Both the position numbers and the translations under genes were made by a program. A stretch of DNA of 61,873 bases from Clostridiaceae bacterium (GTDB lineage Bacteria > Bacillota > Clostridia > CAYPLH01 > DUMO01), in NCBI GenBank assembly GCA_012839865.1, contig DUMO01000005.1:1-61873 (forward strand), given 5' to 3'. Positions 26,885-35,115 of this stretch are shown one piece after another; the first letter of the stretch is position 1; each line of letters opens with the position of its first letter. The notes under the pieces are model-generated. The model made no database searches and was not told the origin of the DNA. It saw nothing but the letters and a program-made list of their open reading frames with translations.

Positions 26885-27880
26885 ATGAAAAAAATAATCT
26901 TGCTGATCATAGCTGTGATTGGAGTTGTACTGCTGCTTGCTTCCTGTACGAATACAAAGGAAGGGATGATAAAGATAAGACTTAATGAAGTTACCCATTC
27001 GGTGTTTTACGCACCGCAGTACGTAGCAATAAACAAAGGATTTTTCAAGGAAGAAGGACTGGATATAGAACTGTACAACGGGGGCGGGGCAGACAAGGTA
27101 ATGACTGCAGTGCTTTCAGGGCAGGCGGATATAGGATTTGCCGGTGCTGAGACTGCAATCTATGTTTACAATGAAGGTAAGGAAGACTATTGTGTTGTTT
27201 TTGCACAGCTTACCAGGTGTGACGGTTCTTTTCTGGTTGGGCGAAATCCTGAACCGGATTTTACGTGGAGCAATCTGACCGGCAAGCATATAATCGGAGG
27301 TAGAAAAGGCGGCATGCCTTGTATGACACTTGAGTATGTCCTTAAAAAGAACGGGGTCATTCCGGGCAAGGATGTATTGGTGGACACTACAGTGCAGTTT
27401 GATTTGATGGCCGGTGCTTTCACCGGAGGAATGGGGGACTATGTAACACTTTTTGAACCTACAGCCTCCATGCTGGAGAAGGAGGGCAAGGGATACGTTC
27501 TTGCGTCAGTAGGTAAAGGAAGTGGTGAAACTCCGTATACAACTTATTTTGCAAAGAAAAGCTATATTGAAAAGAATCCCGGAATAATTCAGAAGTTTAC
27601 AAATGCTTTATATAGGGGGCAGGTATGGGTTATGGAGCATACTCCGGAGGAGATAGCCGAGGTTATCAAACCTTCGTTCCCTGACACGGATTTAGAGTTG
27701 CTCACCATGGTTGCAAGAAGATACAAGGAAGTAGACGCATGGAAGACTGAACCCTATATCAAAAAAGAAGCATTGGAACTTTTGTATGAAGTTATGACGG
27801 AAGCAGGAGAACTTGACAAAAAGCCGCCTTATGAAGAGATTATTGATAACAGCTTTGCAGAAAAAACCGTTAAGAAATAA
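26885..27880 (+). CDS. NitT/TauT-type substrate-binding lipoprotein (NMT1/THI5-like)
   Basis: The 331-residue product begins with a lipoprotein signal peptide (LLIIAVIGVVLLLASC, lipobox Cys21). The body is a periplasmic-binding-protein-II fold of the NMT1/THI5-like group: VFYAPQYVAINKGFFKEEGLDIEL, GGGADKVMTAVLSGQADIGFAG. It delivers substrate to the preceding permease and ATPase, 73 bases upstream. Similar proteins bind sulfonates, nitrate, riboflavin or pyrimidine thiamine precursors; no TPP or FMN riboswitch is visible to decide. A strong terminator follows at 28074-28106. Confidence 0.9.
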   Translation: MKKIILLIIAVIGVVLLLASCTNTKEGMIKIRLNEVTHSVFYAPQYVAINKGFFKEEGLDIELYNGGGADKVMTAVLSGQADIGFAGAETAIYVYNEGKEDYCVVFAQLTRCDGSFLVGRNPEPDFTWSNLTGKHIIGGRKGGMPCMTLEYVLKKNGVIPGKDVLVDTTVQFDLMAGAFTGGMGDYVTLFEPTASMLEKEGKGYVLASVGKGSGETPYTTYFAKKSYIEKNPGIIQKFTNALYRGQVWVMEHTPEEIAEVIKPSFPDTDLELLTMVARRYKEVDAWKTEPYIKKEALELLYEVMTEAGELDKKPPYEEIIDNSFAEKTVKK

Positions 27881-28073
27881 TGCCAATACAAAATAAAAAA
27901 TTGATGTTTACATAAGAAAATTGTTGGTATAAATATCATGGAACCAATATTAGAATAATGAGGTCTAATAATTTGATTATTCCTTAAAGTTGCATAAAAG
28001 CATTACCCGTAACTTTATGGAGATAATTCAAGTTACAACTGAATAGAGATATCATAACCAACAACCCCCCCTT

Positions 28074-28106
28074 AAATGAGTACGGCCCCCTCCGTACTCA
28101 TTTTTT
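28074..28106 (+). terminator. Rho-independent terminator of the NitT/TauT ABC operon
   Basis: A 12-bp perfect stem (28074-28085 with 28092-28103) around a 6-base loop leads into six T residues at 28101-28106. Confidence 0.93.
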
Positions 28107-28121
28107 AACATCCGCCATGAT

Positions 28122-28150
28122 GCATTACACTTGTGCGATTCTGCACGTTA
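28122..28150 (+). promoter_or_regulatory. Possible sigma-G-type promoter for sspH
   Basis: GCATT at 28122-28126 and CACGTTA at 28144-28150 with 17 bases between resemble the forespore sigma-G pattern (GCATR / CATNNTA) with one mismatch. The position, about 90 bases before the sspH start, fits a spore gene. Confidence 0.35.
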
Positions 28151-28243
28151 ACCTATGAAAAATGTTTTGTAATAATAAGAAAATAATTGCGGAAAAATAC
28201 TTTAGGGCAGAATTCCCAAAAAATAATCAGGAGTGATGCAAGA

Positions 28244-28426
28244 ATGGATGCTAAAAGGGCAAGAGAGATTTTTGAGTCTTATGGGGTTATTGATGTATTG
28301 CACAACAACCAGTCAGTCTGGATAGAGTCTTTAAACGGAAACGAAGCAAAGGTCACATATATTGAGAGCGATAAAACTGTTGATGTACCTATCAGTCAGC
28401 TTGTAGAGGGTGATCCTATAGAATAA
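28244..28426 (+). CDS. sspH: H-type small acid-soluble spore protein
   Basis: The 60-residue product begins MDAKRAREIFESYG and ends with IESDKTVDVPISQLVEGDP, matching the SspH family of minor spore proteins made in the forespore. AGGAG at about 28230 precedes the ATG; an in-frame upstream ATG at 28187 has no ribosome site. This gene shows that the organism forms endospores. Confidence 0.88.
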   Translation: MDAKRAREIFESYGVIDVLHNNQSVWIESLNGNEAKVTYIESDKTVDVPISQLVEGDPIE

Positions 28427-28453
28427 AGATGGTTTGCAGTTAACAAAAAACTC

Positions 28454-28482
28454 TTTTGCAAAATATATTTGTTTGCTATAAT
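28454..28482 (+). promoter_or_regulatory. Extended -10 promoter for the TSCPD gene
   Basis: TGCTATAAT at 28474-28482 is a perfect extended -10. The -35 region (TTTTGC at 28454 with a 17-base spacer) is weak, as often tolerated with a TGn extension. Confidence 0.6.
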
Positions 28483-28560
28483 ATGATTGCTTTGCGGAAG
28501 GTAGTTATACTTCCTGAAAATAAAGGCTATATTGATTATACTTGGGATAGGGGTCATAAA

Positions 28561-28824
28561 ATGACATATGTAACAAAGGGAGTCTGCTCCAAAAGTATTA
28601 ACATCAGCGTTGAGGATGGAATAATTAAAAGTGTTGAATTTGTCGGAGGCTGCAACGGAAATCTTCAGGGAATAGGAAGGCTTGTGCAGGGAATGAAGGT
28701 GGAAGAGGCTATACAAAGGCTGAAAGGCATTTGTTGCGGGCAAAAGGATACATCATGCCCCGACCAGTTGGCAACAGCCCTTGAAAGCATGATTGAAACC
28801 CGGGCTGACAAACAGGCAATATGA
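28561..28824 (+). CDS. TSCPD-domain protein, TIGR03905 type
   Basis: The 87-residue product is a single TSCPD domain: TKGVCSKSINISVEDGIIKSVEFVGGCNGNLQGIGRLVQGM, then ICCGQKDTSCPDQLATAL near the end. The four conserved cysteines suggest metal binding. The same domain occurs at the C-terminus of class II ribonucleotide reductases, where it shuttles reducing power, so a redox or regulatory partner role is plausible. I start at ATG 28561 with AGGGG 8 bases upstream, downstream of the mapped -10 box. The longer frame from 28456 would overlap the promoter. Confidence 0.85.
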   Translation: MTYVTKGVCSKSINISVEDGIIKSVEFVGGCNGNLQGIGRLVQGMKVEEAIQRLKGICCGQKDTSCPDQLATALESMIETRADKQAI

Positions 28825-28899
28825 TTTAAATAATTTTGCCGAATAATAAATAAAGGCAGTTGAGCTGCTCATGTCTTTGGCCTATGGGAGAGTCACTGT

Positions 28900-29133
28900 T
28901 CAGATGTTCCATAAAATAAATCGGTTATTTAGCAAATCCGGCGGGAATCCTCCGCATTTGAATGGGGAGATGAAAGCCGTGAGCATATAACATATTAAAA
29001 AAGTACCTGTGTAGGAATAGCCACAAAACCATCCCAGCAGTAGAGGGTTTGGACACCCCGGAAGCGTACCGATGGAACAGTCATTGTTTCGTTGAGAGCT
29101 CGAAGCTCGCCATTTCAATGGCGATGTAGTTCA
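28900..29133 (+). mobile_element. IS200/IS605-type right-end remnant (tnpB tail and omega-RNA-like region), nuclease gene missing
   Basis: The segment ends with a stem-loop (TCGCCATT at 29107-29114 with AATGGCGA at 29117-29124) followed by TGTAGTTCA at 29125-29133. This closely resembles the conserved right ends of IS605-group tnpB elements (GAAGCTC-stem-GTAGTTCA). Upstream, the frame ending at TGA 29093-29095 reads GHPGSVPMEQSLFR, reminiscent of the disordered TnpB C-terminus. An in-frame TAG at 29018 shows decay. No tnpA or tnpB body lies in the window, so this is a solo right end or deletion remnant. Identification rests on remembered consensus. Confidence 0.5.
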
Positions 29134-29156
29134 CCAAAAAGGTAGCCAAGAAGATT

Positions 29157-29422
29157 GAAATGTATGCAAAACAATAACAAATGGCTTTATTTTGCTGGAA
29201 AACCATGTGAGCTGAAGGCAAAAATGTGTGAAAAAGCAGGATGTTTTTTTAGCTTTTTTTAAACTGCAGAGGGCGAGTAAAAGCAGTAGCATTTTTGCCT
29301 TCGGCAATCCTGTGTGTTTTCTCAAAATACGAGCCTTGTTCCAGAAAAGCTTGGGGGCATCGAGCCCCGCTCGCTTTTGGCTGGATTTTGCTTCGCAAAT
29401 AGCCCTGTTCTTCATATATTTC
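29157..29422 (+). repeat. Dispersed palindromic element, copy 2 (long form)
   Basis: It begins GAAATGTATGCAAAAC and ends GTTCTTCATATATTTC, imperfect terminal inverted repeats. It contains the optional internal module (CTTTATTTTG to GTGTG, with AAGGCAAAAATG / CATTTTTGCCTT arms) and the common right half: TTTTCTCAAAATACGAGCC, GGGGGCATCGAGCCCC and ATTTGCTTCGCAAAT. This is the only complete long copy in the window. Confidence 0.82.
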
Positions 29423-29482
29423 AGGTTGCGTTTGAACAGTAGCTTTGCATATATTGGTACAAAAAATTATTTAAAAATTCTG

Positions 29483-29511
29483 TTGACATTATTTTTTTTT
29501 GCTCTTATAAT
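29483..29511 (+). promoter_or_regulatory. Consensus sigma-A promoter of tRNA-Lys
   Basis: TTGACA at 29483-29488 and TATAAT at 29506-29511 are both perfect and separated by 17 bases, ending 20 bases before the tRNA. Confidence 0.93.
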
Positions 29512-29531
29512 AAATAGGTGCTTGGTGATAT

Positions 29532-29607
29532 GCGCCATTAGCTCAGTTGGTAGAGCACCTGACTCTTAATCAGGGTGTCCCGGGTTCGAGTCCCTGATGG
29601 CGCACCA
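29532..29607 (+). tRNA. tRNA-Lys (anticodon CTT)
   Basis: The 76-nt gene folds as a cloverleaf: acceptor stem GCGCCAT/ATGGCGC, D-loop AGCTCAGTTGGTAGAGC, anticodon loop CTCTTAA with CTT at 29565-29567, and T-arm GGGTTCGAGTCCC. The discriminator is A and the CCA end is encoded. Anticodon CUU reads AAG lysine codons. It has its own perfect promoter and terminator. Confidence 0.97.
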
Positions 29608-29620
29608 GATATGTAAATAA

Positions 29621-29645
29621 AAAACCGCCTGTATAAGGCGGTTTT
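29621..29645. terminator. Bidirectional terminator between tRNA-Lys and the convergent lipoprotein gene
   Basis: AAAACCGCC at 29621-29629 pairs with GGCGGTTTT at 29637-29645. The A-run on one side and T-run on the other allow termination from both strands. Confidence 0.9.
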
Positions 29646-29663
29646 GTTGTTTTACCGGGTAAT

Positions 29664-30293
29664 TTACTCACCTGCTTCACCATCAAAATTAAAGCTTTCT
29701 TCCATCTCCTCTATTGCAGCAACCATTCCTCCAAGTATTGCATTCCTGAACTCGTCGTTGGCATCTATTTTCCAGCTGTTCTCATGACTGTACAGCATGA
29801 CTTCAACTGTGGATGTTTTCATTTGGTTGTCTTCTCTTTTTAATAAGTCTGTATAAATTTGTTTCATCTGTTCATTCAACTCTTCATCGCTTATTGCATT
29901 TTCACCTGCAAAGGCATTGCTGAGAGCAAGGGCAAACATTTGCGGGAAGAACTCCTGCATGATGATACCCATATCTATATTTGTAATTTCAACTTTGACC
30001 GTAGCTGCGTCGTTGCCTGCTTTTGAAGAAGATAAAACCTTGAAACTCAATTTGTTAAATATAAGTTTGAGGGTTTCTTCATTCTCCATGAACTCATCAT
30101 CTTCTGCCACTGTATCTCCTTCAAACAAGTCGTCGAATTCGAAATATTTGCCTGCCGTTTCCCTGTCCATATTCTTAACAGCGGTTAAAGCATTTATTAC
30201 AGCCTGTTCCGGTGTTTCAGCCTTTTTTCCACAGCCTGTGGCAGCAGCCAGTACTAACAAAATAATAATAAATATGTAAACTTTATTACGCAT
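29664..30293 (-). CDS. Small extracytoplasmic lipoprotein, NTF2-like/DUF4878-like
   Basis: The 209-residue product has a lipoprotein signal peptide (IFIIILLVLAAATGC, Cys21). It is followed by a helix-strand region starting TPEQAVINALTAVKNMDRETAGKYF. That opening and the strand SFKVLSSSKAGNDAATVKVEITNID resemble NTF2-like DUF4878 or DUF5105 lipoproteins. The C-terminal part is acidic (MEESFNFDGEAGE). Function is unknown. It is monocistronic and shares its terminator with tRNA-Lys. AGGAG lies 8 bases before the ATG. Confidence 0.78.
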   Translation of the reverse strand: MRNKVYIFIIILLVLAAATGCGKKAETPEQAVINALTAVKNMDRETAGKYFEFDDLFEGDTVAEDDEFMENEETLKLIFNKLSFKVLSSSKAGNDAATVKVEITNIDMGIIMQEFFPQMFALALSNAFAGENAISDEELNEQMKQIYTDLLKREDNQMKTSTVEVMLYSHENSWKIDANDEFRNAILGGMVAAIEEMEESFNFDGEAGE

Positions 30294-30525
30294 TTAATAA
30301 TGCTCCTTTCTCTTACTTTGTTTTATATTACCAAAAAGTGCAAATGATTTCAACCAAGTTCTTCCGAAATACCCAAAAATTTTTTACTACATTCATTGGC
30401 TCAATGTTATTTCAATAAAGTGGAATGTGCAAATTTTTTCAGACCTTTCTTATATATTTTTTTGATATCTTAATATATACTGGGGTTAGAATATATAAAT
30501 ATTATACAGATTGGAGTGAATTGTC

Positions 30526-31314
30526 ATGAAATACTCATTTATGAGTTTTTCCACACCTGGACTTGATTTTGATCAAATTTTAAAGGTAGCAAAACTATAT
30601 GGATATAATGGGTTTGAACCACGTATTGATGCAGGTCATAAACACAACATTGAATCAACTTCATCAAAAACTGCTCTGAGGGAAGCAAAGCTGAAAGCTG
30701 CAGAAGCAGGTATAAAAATTTGCTGCATAGCCACTTCCTGCAATTTCTCAAATCCTGATATTACCGAGGCGAATATTGAATCCGCAAAGCGGGCCCTTGA
30801 CCTTGCCGCGGAAGTTGAAGCTCCTGCAATAAGGGTTTTCGGAGGATTTATCCCCGAAGGCGTGAGCAGGGAGAAAAGCCGTGATTTGGTTATTAATGCC
30901 ATGATAAAGCTTGCTCCGATTGCAGCCGACAGAAATGTATCAATTTGCATTGAAACCCATGACAGCTGGTGCGACCCTGCACAAGTTGCGGATATTGTCA
31001 GGAATGTCAACCATCCTAATGTTGCCGTCAACTGGGACATAATGCATCCTGTGTTAAGGGAAGGGTATACGATTGAAAAGTCATTCAATACTTTAAAACC
31101 CTGGATTAAGCATGTACATGTCCATGACGGCACATTTGAAAACGATAAACTGGAGCTGAAACCCATAGGCCAGGGCAGTGTGGATCATAAAGCTGCAATT
31201 AATCTGTTGAAGGATTTGGGCTACAATGGATTTATAAGCGGAGAATGGATTGATTGGGAGCCTTACGATATACACCTGCCTCGTGAAATAGCAACACTGA
31301 AAAGTTATGAATAA
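30526..31314 (+). CDS. Sugar phosphate isomerase/epimerase family TIM-barrel protein
   Basis: The 262-residue protein belongs to the xylose-isomerase-like AP-endonuclease-2 fold. Metal ligands can be placed at ICIETHDSW (Glu and His), NVAVNWDIMHP (Asp and His), KHVHVHDG and ISGEWIDW (Glu). Relatives isomerise or epimerise keto-sugars or inositol derivatives. TGGAGTGA precedes the ATG. It stands alone, upstream of the rpsB promoter. The substrate is unknown. Confidence 0.85.
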   Translation: MKYSFMSFSTPGLDFDQILKVAKLYGYNGFEPRIDAGHKHNIESTSSKTALREAKLKAAEAGIKICCIATSCNFSNPDITEANIESAKRALDLAAEVEAPAIRVFGGFIPEGVSREKSRDLVINAMIKLAPIAADRNVSICIETHDSWCDPAQVADIVRNVNHPNVAVNWDIMHPVLREGYTIEKSFNTLKPWIKHVHVHDGTFENDKLELKPIGQGSVDHKAAINLLKDLGYNGFISGEWIDWEPYDIHLPREIATLKSYE

Positions 31315-31375
31315 AACGCCAGGTAACATCTGTGGCAGGCAGACAGCAATTGTTGAAAATGTTTTGAAAAATTTG

Positions 31376-31404
31376 TTGATTAATATATTTTATTGTGTTA
31401 TACT
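31376..31404 (+). promoter_or_regulatory. Promoter of rpsB
   Basis: TTGATT at 31376-31381 and TATACT at 31399-31404 are 17 bases apart, with an extended TGT before the -10. The transcript would carry a leader of about 100 bases. Confidence 0.75.
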
Positions 31405-31429
31405 ACTCAACGGAAAAAATACACACCTG

Positions 31430-31489
31430 GCAGGACTTGCGGGCGGTTGCCTTCGGGTTTCCTGCAGGGCTGACTGCCGGGGAGGTATT
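31430..31489 (+). promoter_or_regulatory. Structured rpsB leader, candidate S2 autoregulatory element
   Basis: GCAGGA at 31430-31435 pairs with TCCTGC at 31460-31465, enclosing GGGCGGTTGCC. A second segment, GGGCTGACTGCC, follows before the AGGAGG site. Ribosomal protein S2 leaders are known in several bacterial groups; that this is one is inferred from position and folding only. Confidence 0.4.
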
Positions 31490-31509
31490 AAACGATAGGA
31501 GGAAAAAAC

Positions 31510-32343
31510 ATGTCAGTTATATCAATGAAACAACTGCTCGAAGCTGGTGTACACTTTGGCCATCAGACAAGAAGATGGAACCCTAAAATGGCAGAATATA
31601 TATTCATGGAAAGAAACGGAATATATATTATTGACCTGCAAAAGACTGTCAAGAAAATCGAAGAAGTTTATTTCCTGATCAGAGACCTTGCCATGAACGG
31701 TGAGCGCGTTCTTTTCGTAGGTACGAAGAAACAGGCCGCAGAGTCAATCAGGGAAGAGGCTGAAAGATGCGGAGAATTTTTTGTAAACGTCAGATGGCTG
31801 GGCGGAATGCTTACCAACTTCAACACAATTCGCAAGAGAGTGGAAAGGCTCAACAAGCTTAATGAAATGGAACAGGAAGGCGTATTTGATGTCCTTCCCA
31901 AGAAAGAAGTAATAAAGCTTCGCGGCGAAATGGAGAAGCTTGAAAAGTATCTTGGCGGAATCAAGAATATGGACAGACTTCCTGGAGTACTGTTTGTAGT
32001 TGATCCGAGAAAAGAAAGAATTGCAGTTTTGGAAGGCAGAAAACTGGGTATTCCGGTAGTTGCAATAGTTGACACCAACTGTGATCCGGACGAAGTGGAT
32101 TATGTAATACCCGGTAATGATGATGCAATCAGAGCTGTCAAGCTGATTGCTTCAAAAATAGCTGATGCAGTTCTTGAAGGCAAGCAGGGTGAACAGACTG
32201 AAGCTGCAGCCGGCAACAATGAACCCGTAGCTGAAAATGTATACGAAGAAGCTGAAAATGTTGAACGCGCAGAAGTAGACATCAATGATTTTGCTGAAAA
32301 CATGGATGTTGCGGAAAATGAATTTTCAAGCGAGGAAGAATAA
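31510..32343 (+). CDS. rpsB: 30S ribosomal protein S2
   Basis: S2 binds late to the small subunit and bridges S1-type mRNA interaction. The 277-residue product has the family signature [27 protein letters not shown] at the N-terminus and [37 protein letters not shown] in the middle. About 45 acidic residues at the C-terminus ([19 protein letters not shown] and on) form an extension beyond the usual end. AGGAGG precedes the ATG by 7 bases. It opens the conserved rpsB-tsf-pyrH-frr order. Confidence 0.98.
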   Translation: MSVISMKQLLEAGVHFGHQTRRWNPKMAEYIFMERNGIYIIDLQKTVKKIEEVYFLIRDLAMNGERVLFVGTKKQAAESIREEAERCGEFFVNVRWLGGMLTNFNTIRKRVERLNKLNEMEQEGVFDVLPKKEVIKLRGEMEKLEKYLGGIKNMDRLPGVLFVVDPRKERIAVLEGRKLGIPVVAIVDTNCDPDEVDYVIPGNDDAIRAVKLIASKIADAVLEGKQGEQTEAAAGNNEPVAENVYEEAENVERAEVDINDFAENMDVAENEFSSEEE

Positions 32344-32359
32344 TAACAACTCTGATTTA

Positions 32360-32390
32360 TGCATCCGGTCCTGATTGCGGACCGGATGCA
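32360..32390 (+). terminator. 12-bp stem-loop after rpsB
   Basis: TGCATCCGGTCC at 32360-32371 pairs perfectly with GGACCGGATGCA at 32379-32390. No T-run follows, so it may be an mRNA 3' stabiliser or leaky terminator between rpsB and tsf. Confidence 0.6.
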
Positions 32391-32474
32391 TAAACCGGCA
32401 TACATAGACTGAATAAACTGTTTTACTGAAAAACTATTAATAAAGGGTCATGGACAATATCCGGCCCAATAACA

Positions 32475-32492
32475 AAGGGCATCAATGCCCTT
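32475..32492. other. Tight palindrome in the rpsB-tsf spacer
   Basis: AAGGGCAT and ATGCCCTT flank two bases. It could be a second hairpin on the rpsB-tsf transcript or a binding site. Confidence 0.45.
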
Positions 32493-32628
32493 GAAGTTTG
32501 GATGCTTTTTAAGGTGAACCGGAAGCTGTTTGCCAAAGAGCAGTCAGAGTATAAAAAGCGATTATAGCTGGTTATAATAGTAAATAATATGTTTGACGGA
32601 TATTATATATTGTTTGGAGGTTTGGATA

Positions 32629-33273
32629 ATGATTAGTGCGAGTGTTGTAAAGGAACTTCGTGACAGAACCGGAGCCGGAATGATGGATTGCAAAAAAGCC
32701 CTTATGGATGCAAATGGCGATATGGACAAGGCAATTGAGATTTTAAGGGAAAAAGGCCTGGCGGCCGCTGCCAAAAAGGCAGGCAGGATTGCCGCAGAAG
32801 GTCTTGTTGAGTCATATATTCATGGTGGCGGACGAATCGGCGTACTTGTTGAAGTTAATATTGAAACTGATTTTGCAGCAAAAAATGAAACATTCAAGAC
32901 TTTCGTAAAAGATATTGCAATGCAAATTGCTGCTTCCAACCCCGAATACATAAGCAGGGATGATGTACCGGGGAATGTAATTGCCAAAGAAAAGGAGATT
33001 TTAAGAAATCAGGCTTTGAATGAAGGCAAACCGGAAAAGATTGTTGATAAAATGGTTGAAGGAAGGATTGAAAAATTCTTTAAGGAAAAATGTCTTTTAG
33101 AGCAACCTTTTATCAAAGATCCGGATAAGACAGTCGAACAGCTTCTTAAAGAGAAAATTGCTGTTATCGGCGAAAATATAGTTATCCGCAGATTTGCAAG
33201 ATTTGAAAGAGGAGAAGGAATAGAAAAGAAGGAAGAAAACTTCGCCGATGAAGTAATGAAACAGATAAAATAA
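32629..33273 (+). CDS. tsf: Elongation factor Ts
   Basis: EF-Ts exchanges GDP for GTP on EF-Tu. The 214-residue product has the N-terminal UBA-like domain signature [19 protein letters not shown] and the core motif [22 protein letters not shown] 32629 is chosen because GGAGG lies 8 bases upstream; the frame from 32593 has no ribosome site. The product is of the shorter Gram-positive type. It follows rpsB after a 285-base spacer with two hairpins. Confidence 0.97.
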   Translation: MISASVVKELRDRTGAGMMDCKKALMDANGDMDKAIEILREKGLAAAAKKAGRIAAEGLVESYIHGGGRIGVLVEVNIETDFAAKNETFKTFVKDIAMQIAASNPEYISRDDVPGNVIAKEKEILRNQALNEGKPEKIVDKMVEGRIEKFFKEKCLLEQPFIKDPDKTVEQLLKEKIAVIGENIVIRRFARFERGEGIEKKEENFADEVMKQIK

Positions 33274-33283
33274 GAAAAATACC

Positions 33284-33312
33284 AAGGGGAACATCAAGGT
33301 GTTCCCTTTTTT
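33284..33312 (+). terminator. Rho-independent terminator of tsf
   Basis: GGGAACA at 33287-33293 pairs with TGTTCCC at 33300-33306, extended by AAG against the start of six T residues at 33307-33312. Confidence 0.92.
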
Positions 33313-33330
33313 ATGGCATTGTTTAAATTC

Positions 33331-33530
33331 CCGGTGGTAAAGATGACACCTAATGTAAATGGGACAGGGGAGTCCCTGAGCTTATTGCCTGAACTACAGG
33401 TGATAAAACTGATACCCGATGCAAACAGGGCAGGGGAGTCCCCAAAAGTTTAGTGTTTGAATTACGGGTGGTAAAACTGACACACAAAGTAAACGGAGCA
33501 GGAATGCGTGCTCCGGAGTTTGAAAATTTA
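33331..33530 (+). repeat. Three imperfect ~67-bp tandem units between tsf and pyrH
   Basis: The core GGTGGTAAA-TGACAC recurs at 33333, 33399 and 33467 (spacings 66 and 68). Each unit continues into AAA-GGG-CAGGGGAGTCCC-like sequence that can fold: GGGAC/GTCCC in unit 1, a GGGG/CCCC version in unit 2, GGAGCA/TGCTCC in unit 3. The stem bases differ between units while pairing is kept. Confidence 0.75.
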
Positions 33531-33542
33531 GCTGTCAAAAGT

Positions 33543-33569
33543 GACCGGATGGATTTTATCCAACCGGTC
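33543..33569 (+). other. Stem-loop in the pyrH leader
   Basis: GACCGG at 33543-33548 pairs with CCGGTC at 33564-33569, with an inner GGAT/ATCC helix around TTT. No T-run follows, so it is not a standard terminator. It may influence pyrH expression. Confidence 0.5.
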
Positions 33570-33609
33570 TATCAAAATAAAATTCTAATTAGACGGGGGT
33601 AAAAACCTG

Positions 33610-34320
33610 ATGCAAACACCAAAATATAAAAGAGTCGTACTAAAAGTTAGTGGAGAAGCGCTGGCGGGAGACAAGGGTTTTGGACTTGACAGTCACACTA
33701 TAAACAGCATTTCGGACAGCGTTGTTGAAGTTTATAAAATGGGAGTTGAAATTGCCATAGTTGTAGGTGGCGGTAATTTCTGGAGAGGCAGAAGCGGGAA
33801 AGGCATGGACCGTACAACCGCAGATCATATGGGAATGCTGGCAACAGTTATTAATGCCCTGGCGCTGAGGGATGCCTTTGAAAGCAAAAATATTCCAACC
33901 CGCGTTCAAACTGCAATAGAAATGAGACAAATAGCAGAGCCATATATAAGACTCAGAGCAATAAGACACCTTGAAAAAAAGCGAATTGTCATATTTGCCT
34001 GCGGTACAGGCAACCCGTATTTTTCAACGGATACCGCTGCTGCATTGAGAGCTGCTGAAATTGACGCAGATGTTATTCTTCTGGCTAAAAAAGTTGACGG
34101 AGTTTATGACTCGGATCCCAAAGACAATCCCGCCGCTCAAAAATTCAGCAGGCTTAAATATCTTGAGATACTCAACAATCGCCTGGGAGTTATGGATTCC
34201 ACCGCAACTTCATTGTGCATGGATAATAACATTCCAATAATAGTTTTTGGACTGGATCAGCCCGAAAACATAGTTAAAGTTGTCCTTGGGCAGGACATTG
34301 GTACAACGATTAATGAGTAG
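33610..34320 (+). CDS. pyrH: UMP kinase
   Basis: PyrH phosphorylates UMP to UDP and belongs to the amino-acid kinase fold. The 236-residue product has the N-terminal [19 protein letters not shown], the glycine motif [12 protein letters not shown], and the [21 protein letters not shown] region with the Asp residues of the active site. Length is normal. The ribosome site is GGGGG about 8 bases before the ATG. It lies in the standard position between tsf and frr. Confidence 0.97.
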   Translation: MQTPKYKRVVLKVSGEALAGDKGFGLDSHTINSISDSVVEVYKMGVEIAIVVGGGNFWRGRSGKGMDRTTADHMGMLATVINALALRDAFESKNIPTRVQTAIEMRQIAEPYIRLRAIRHLEKKRIVIFACGTGNPYFSTDTAAALRAAEIDADVILLAKKVDGVYDSDPKDNPAAQKFSRLKYLEILNNRLGVMDSTATSLCMDNNIPIIVFGLDQPENIVKVVLGQDIGTTINE

Positions 34321-34500
34321 TCTGGCGGATTTGTATTTGGAATCAAGGTTCAACCCGCAATTTGCAGATTTGCCATAAAATAAAATTTGGGATTGCATAA
34401 TTTGTATTATGTATATAAAATTATATTTGTGTATGGAAAATTTGTTGCGTGACGAAAAAATTCGCATATCCATGTTGCCTTATGAAGCTATGCTTTTATG

Positions 34501-34519
34501 TACTGTTTTTTAAACAGTA
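34501..34519. other. 19-base perfect palindrome upstream of frr
   Basis: TACTGTTT and AAACAGTA flank TTT, 23 bases before the frr ribosome site. Being AT-rich, it is a better operator candidate than a terminator. Confidence 0.4.
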
Positions 34520-34554
34520 TGAAAATTAAGACTTTGAATTTGGGAGGGGTAATT

Positions 34555-35112
34555 ATGGCTAAAACTGAGTACAAACCGATTGAAGAAAAGATGAAAAAGA
34601 CAATAAGTGTCTTGAAAGCCGAACTCAATAGTTTGAGGGCTGGTCGCGCCAACCCGGCAATTCTTGAAAAAATATCAGTGAATTATTATGGGGTTCCTAC
34701 TCCAATTACTCAATTAAGCAATATTTCAGTTCCTGAGGCAAGGGTAATAGTTATACAGCCCTGGGATTCAAAGATGCTGAAAGAAATTGAAAGAGAAATT
34801 CAAAAATCCGATATCGGCATTAATCCAATTAATGACGGTAAAATCATTCGCCTGATATTTCCCACCCTTACCGAAGAAAGAAGGAAAGAACTTATTAAAC
34901 AAGTAAAAAAGAGCGGTGAGGAGTCCAAGGTTGCCATCAGATCAATCAGACGTGATGCCATGGAAAACTACAAACAGATGCAAAAGAAAAGTGAGATTAC
35001 AGAAGATGATCTGAAGGCTACAGAAAAGGATATACAGGAGCTTACAGATAAATATATAGAAGAAGTGGATAAAACAGTTGAAGCAAAAAATAAGGAAATA
35101 CTTGAGGTTTAA
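34555..35112 (+). CDS. frr: Ribosome recycling factor
   Basis: RRF, with EF-G, splits post-termination ribosomes. The 185-residue product carries the tip-domain signature [23 protein letters not shown] and the C-terminal helix motif [27 protein letters not shown] 34555 is set by GGGAGG about 7 bases upstream; an upstream ATG at 34498 lies within the palindrome region. It is followed after 3 bases by a small PASTA-like gene. Confidence 0.97.
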   Translation: MAKTEYKPIEEKMKKTISVLKAELNSLRAGRANPAILEKISVNYYGVPTPITQLSNISVPEARVIVIQPWDSKMLKEIEREIQKSDIGINPINDGKIIRLIFPTLTEERRKELIKQVKKSGEESKVAIRSIRRDAMENYKQMQKKSEITEDDLKATEKDIQELTDKYIEEVDKTVEAKNKEILEV

Positions 35113-35115
35113 TGC

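Larger units (their letters stand above)
28825..29531. other. Gene-free region with IS remnant, dispersed repeat and tRNA promoter
   Basis: About 700 bases between the TSCPD gene and tRNA-Lys. In order it holds an apparent IS200/IS605 right-end remnant (about 28900-29133), copy 2 of the dispersed palindromic element (29157-29422) and the consensus promoter of the tRNA (29483-29511). Open frames here are by-products of the repeat. Confidence 0.7.

Noticed and set aside
29131-29569. Open frames on both strands at the tRNA-Lys promoter region
   Set aside because: They run through the repeat, the promoter and the tRNA itself and have no ribosome sites.
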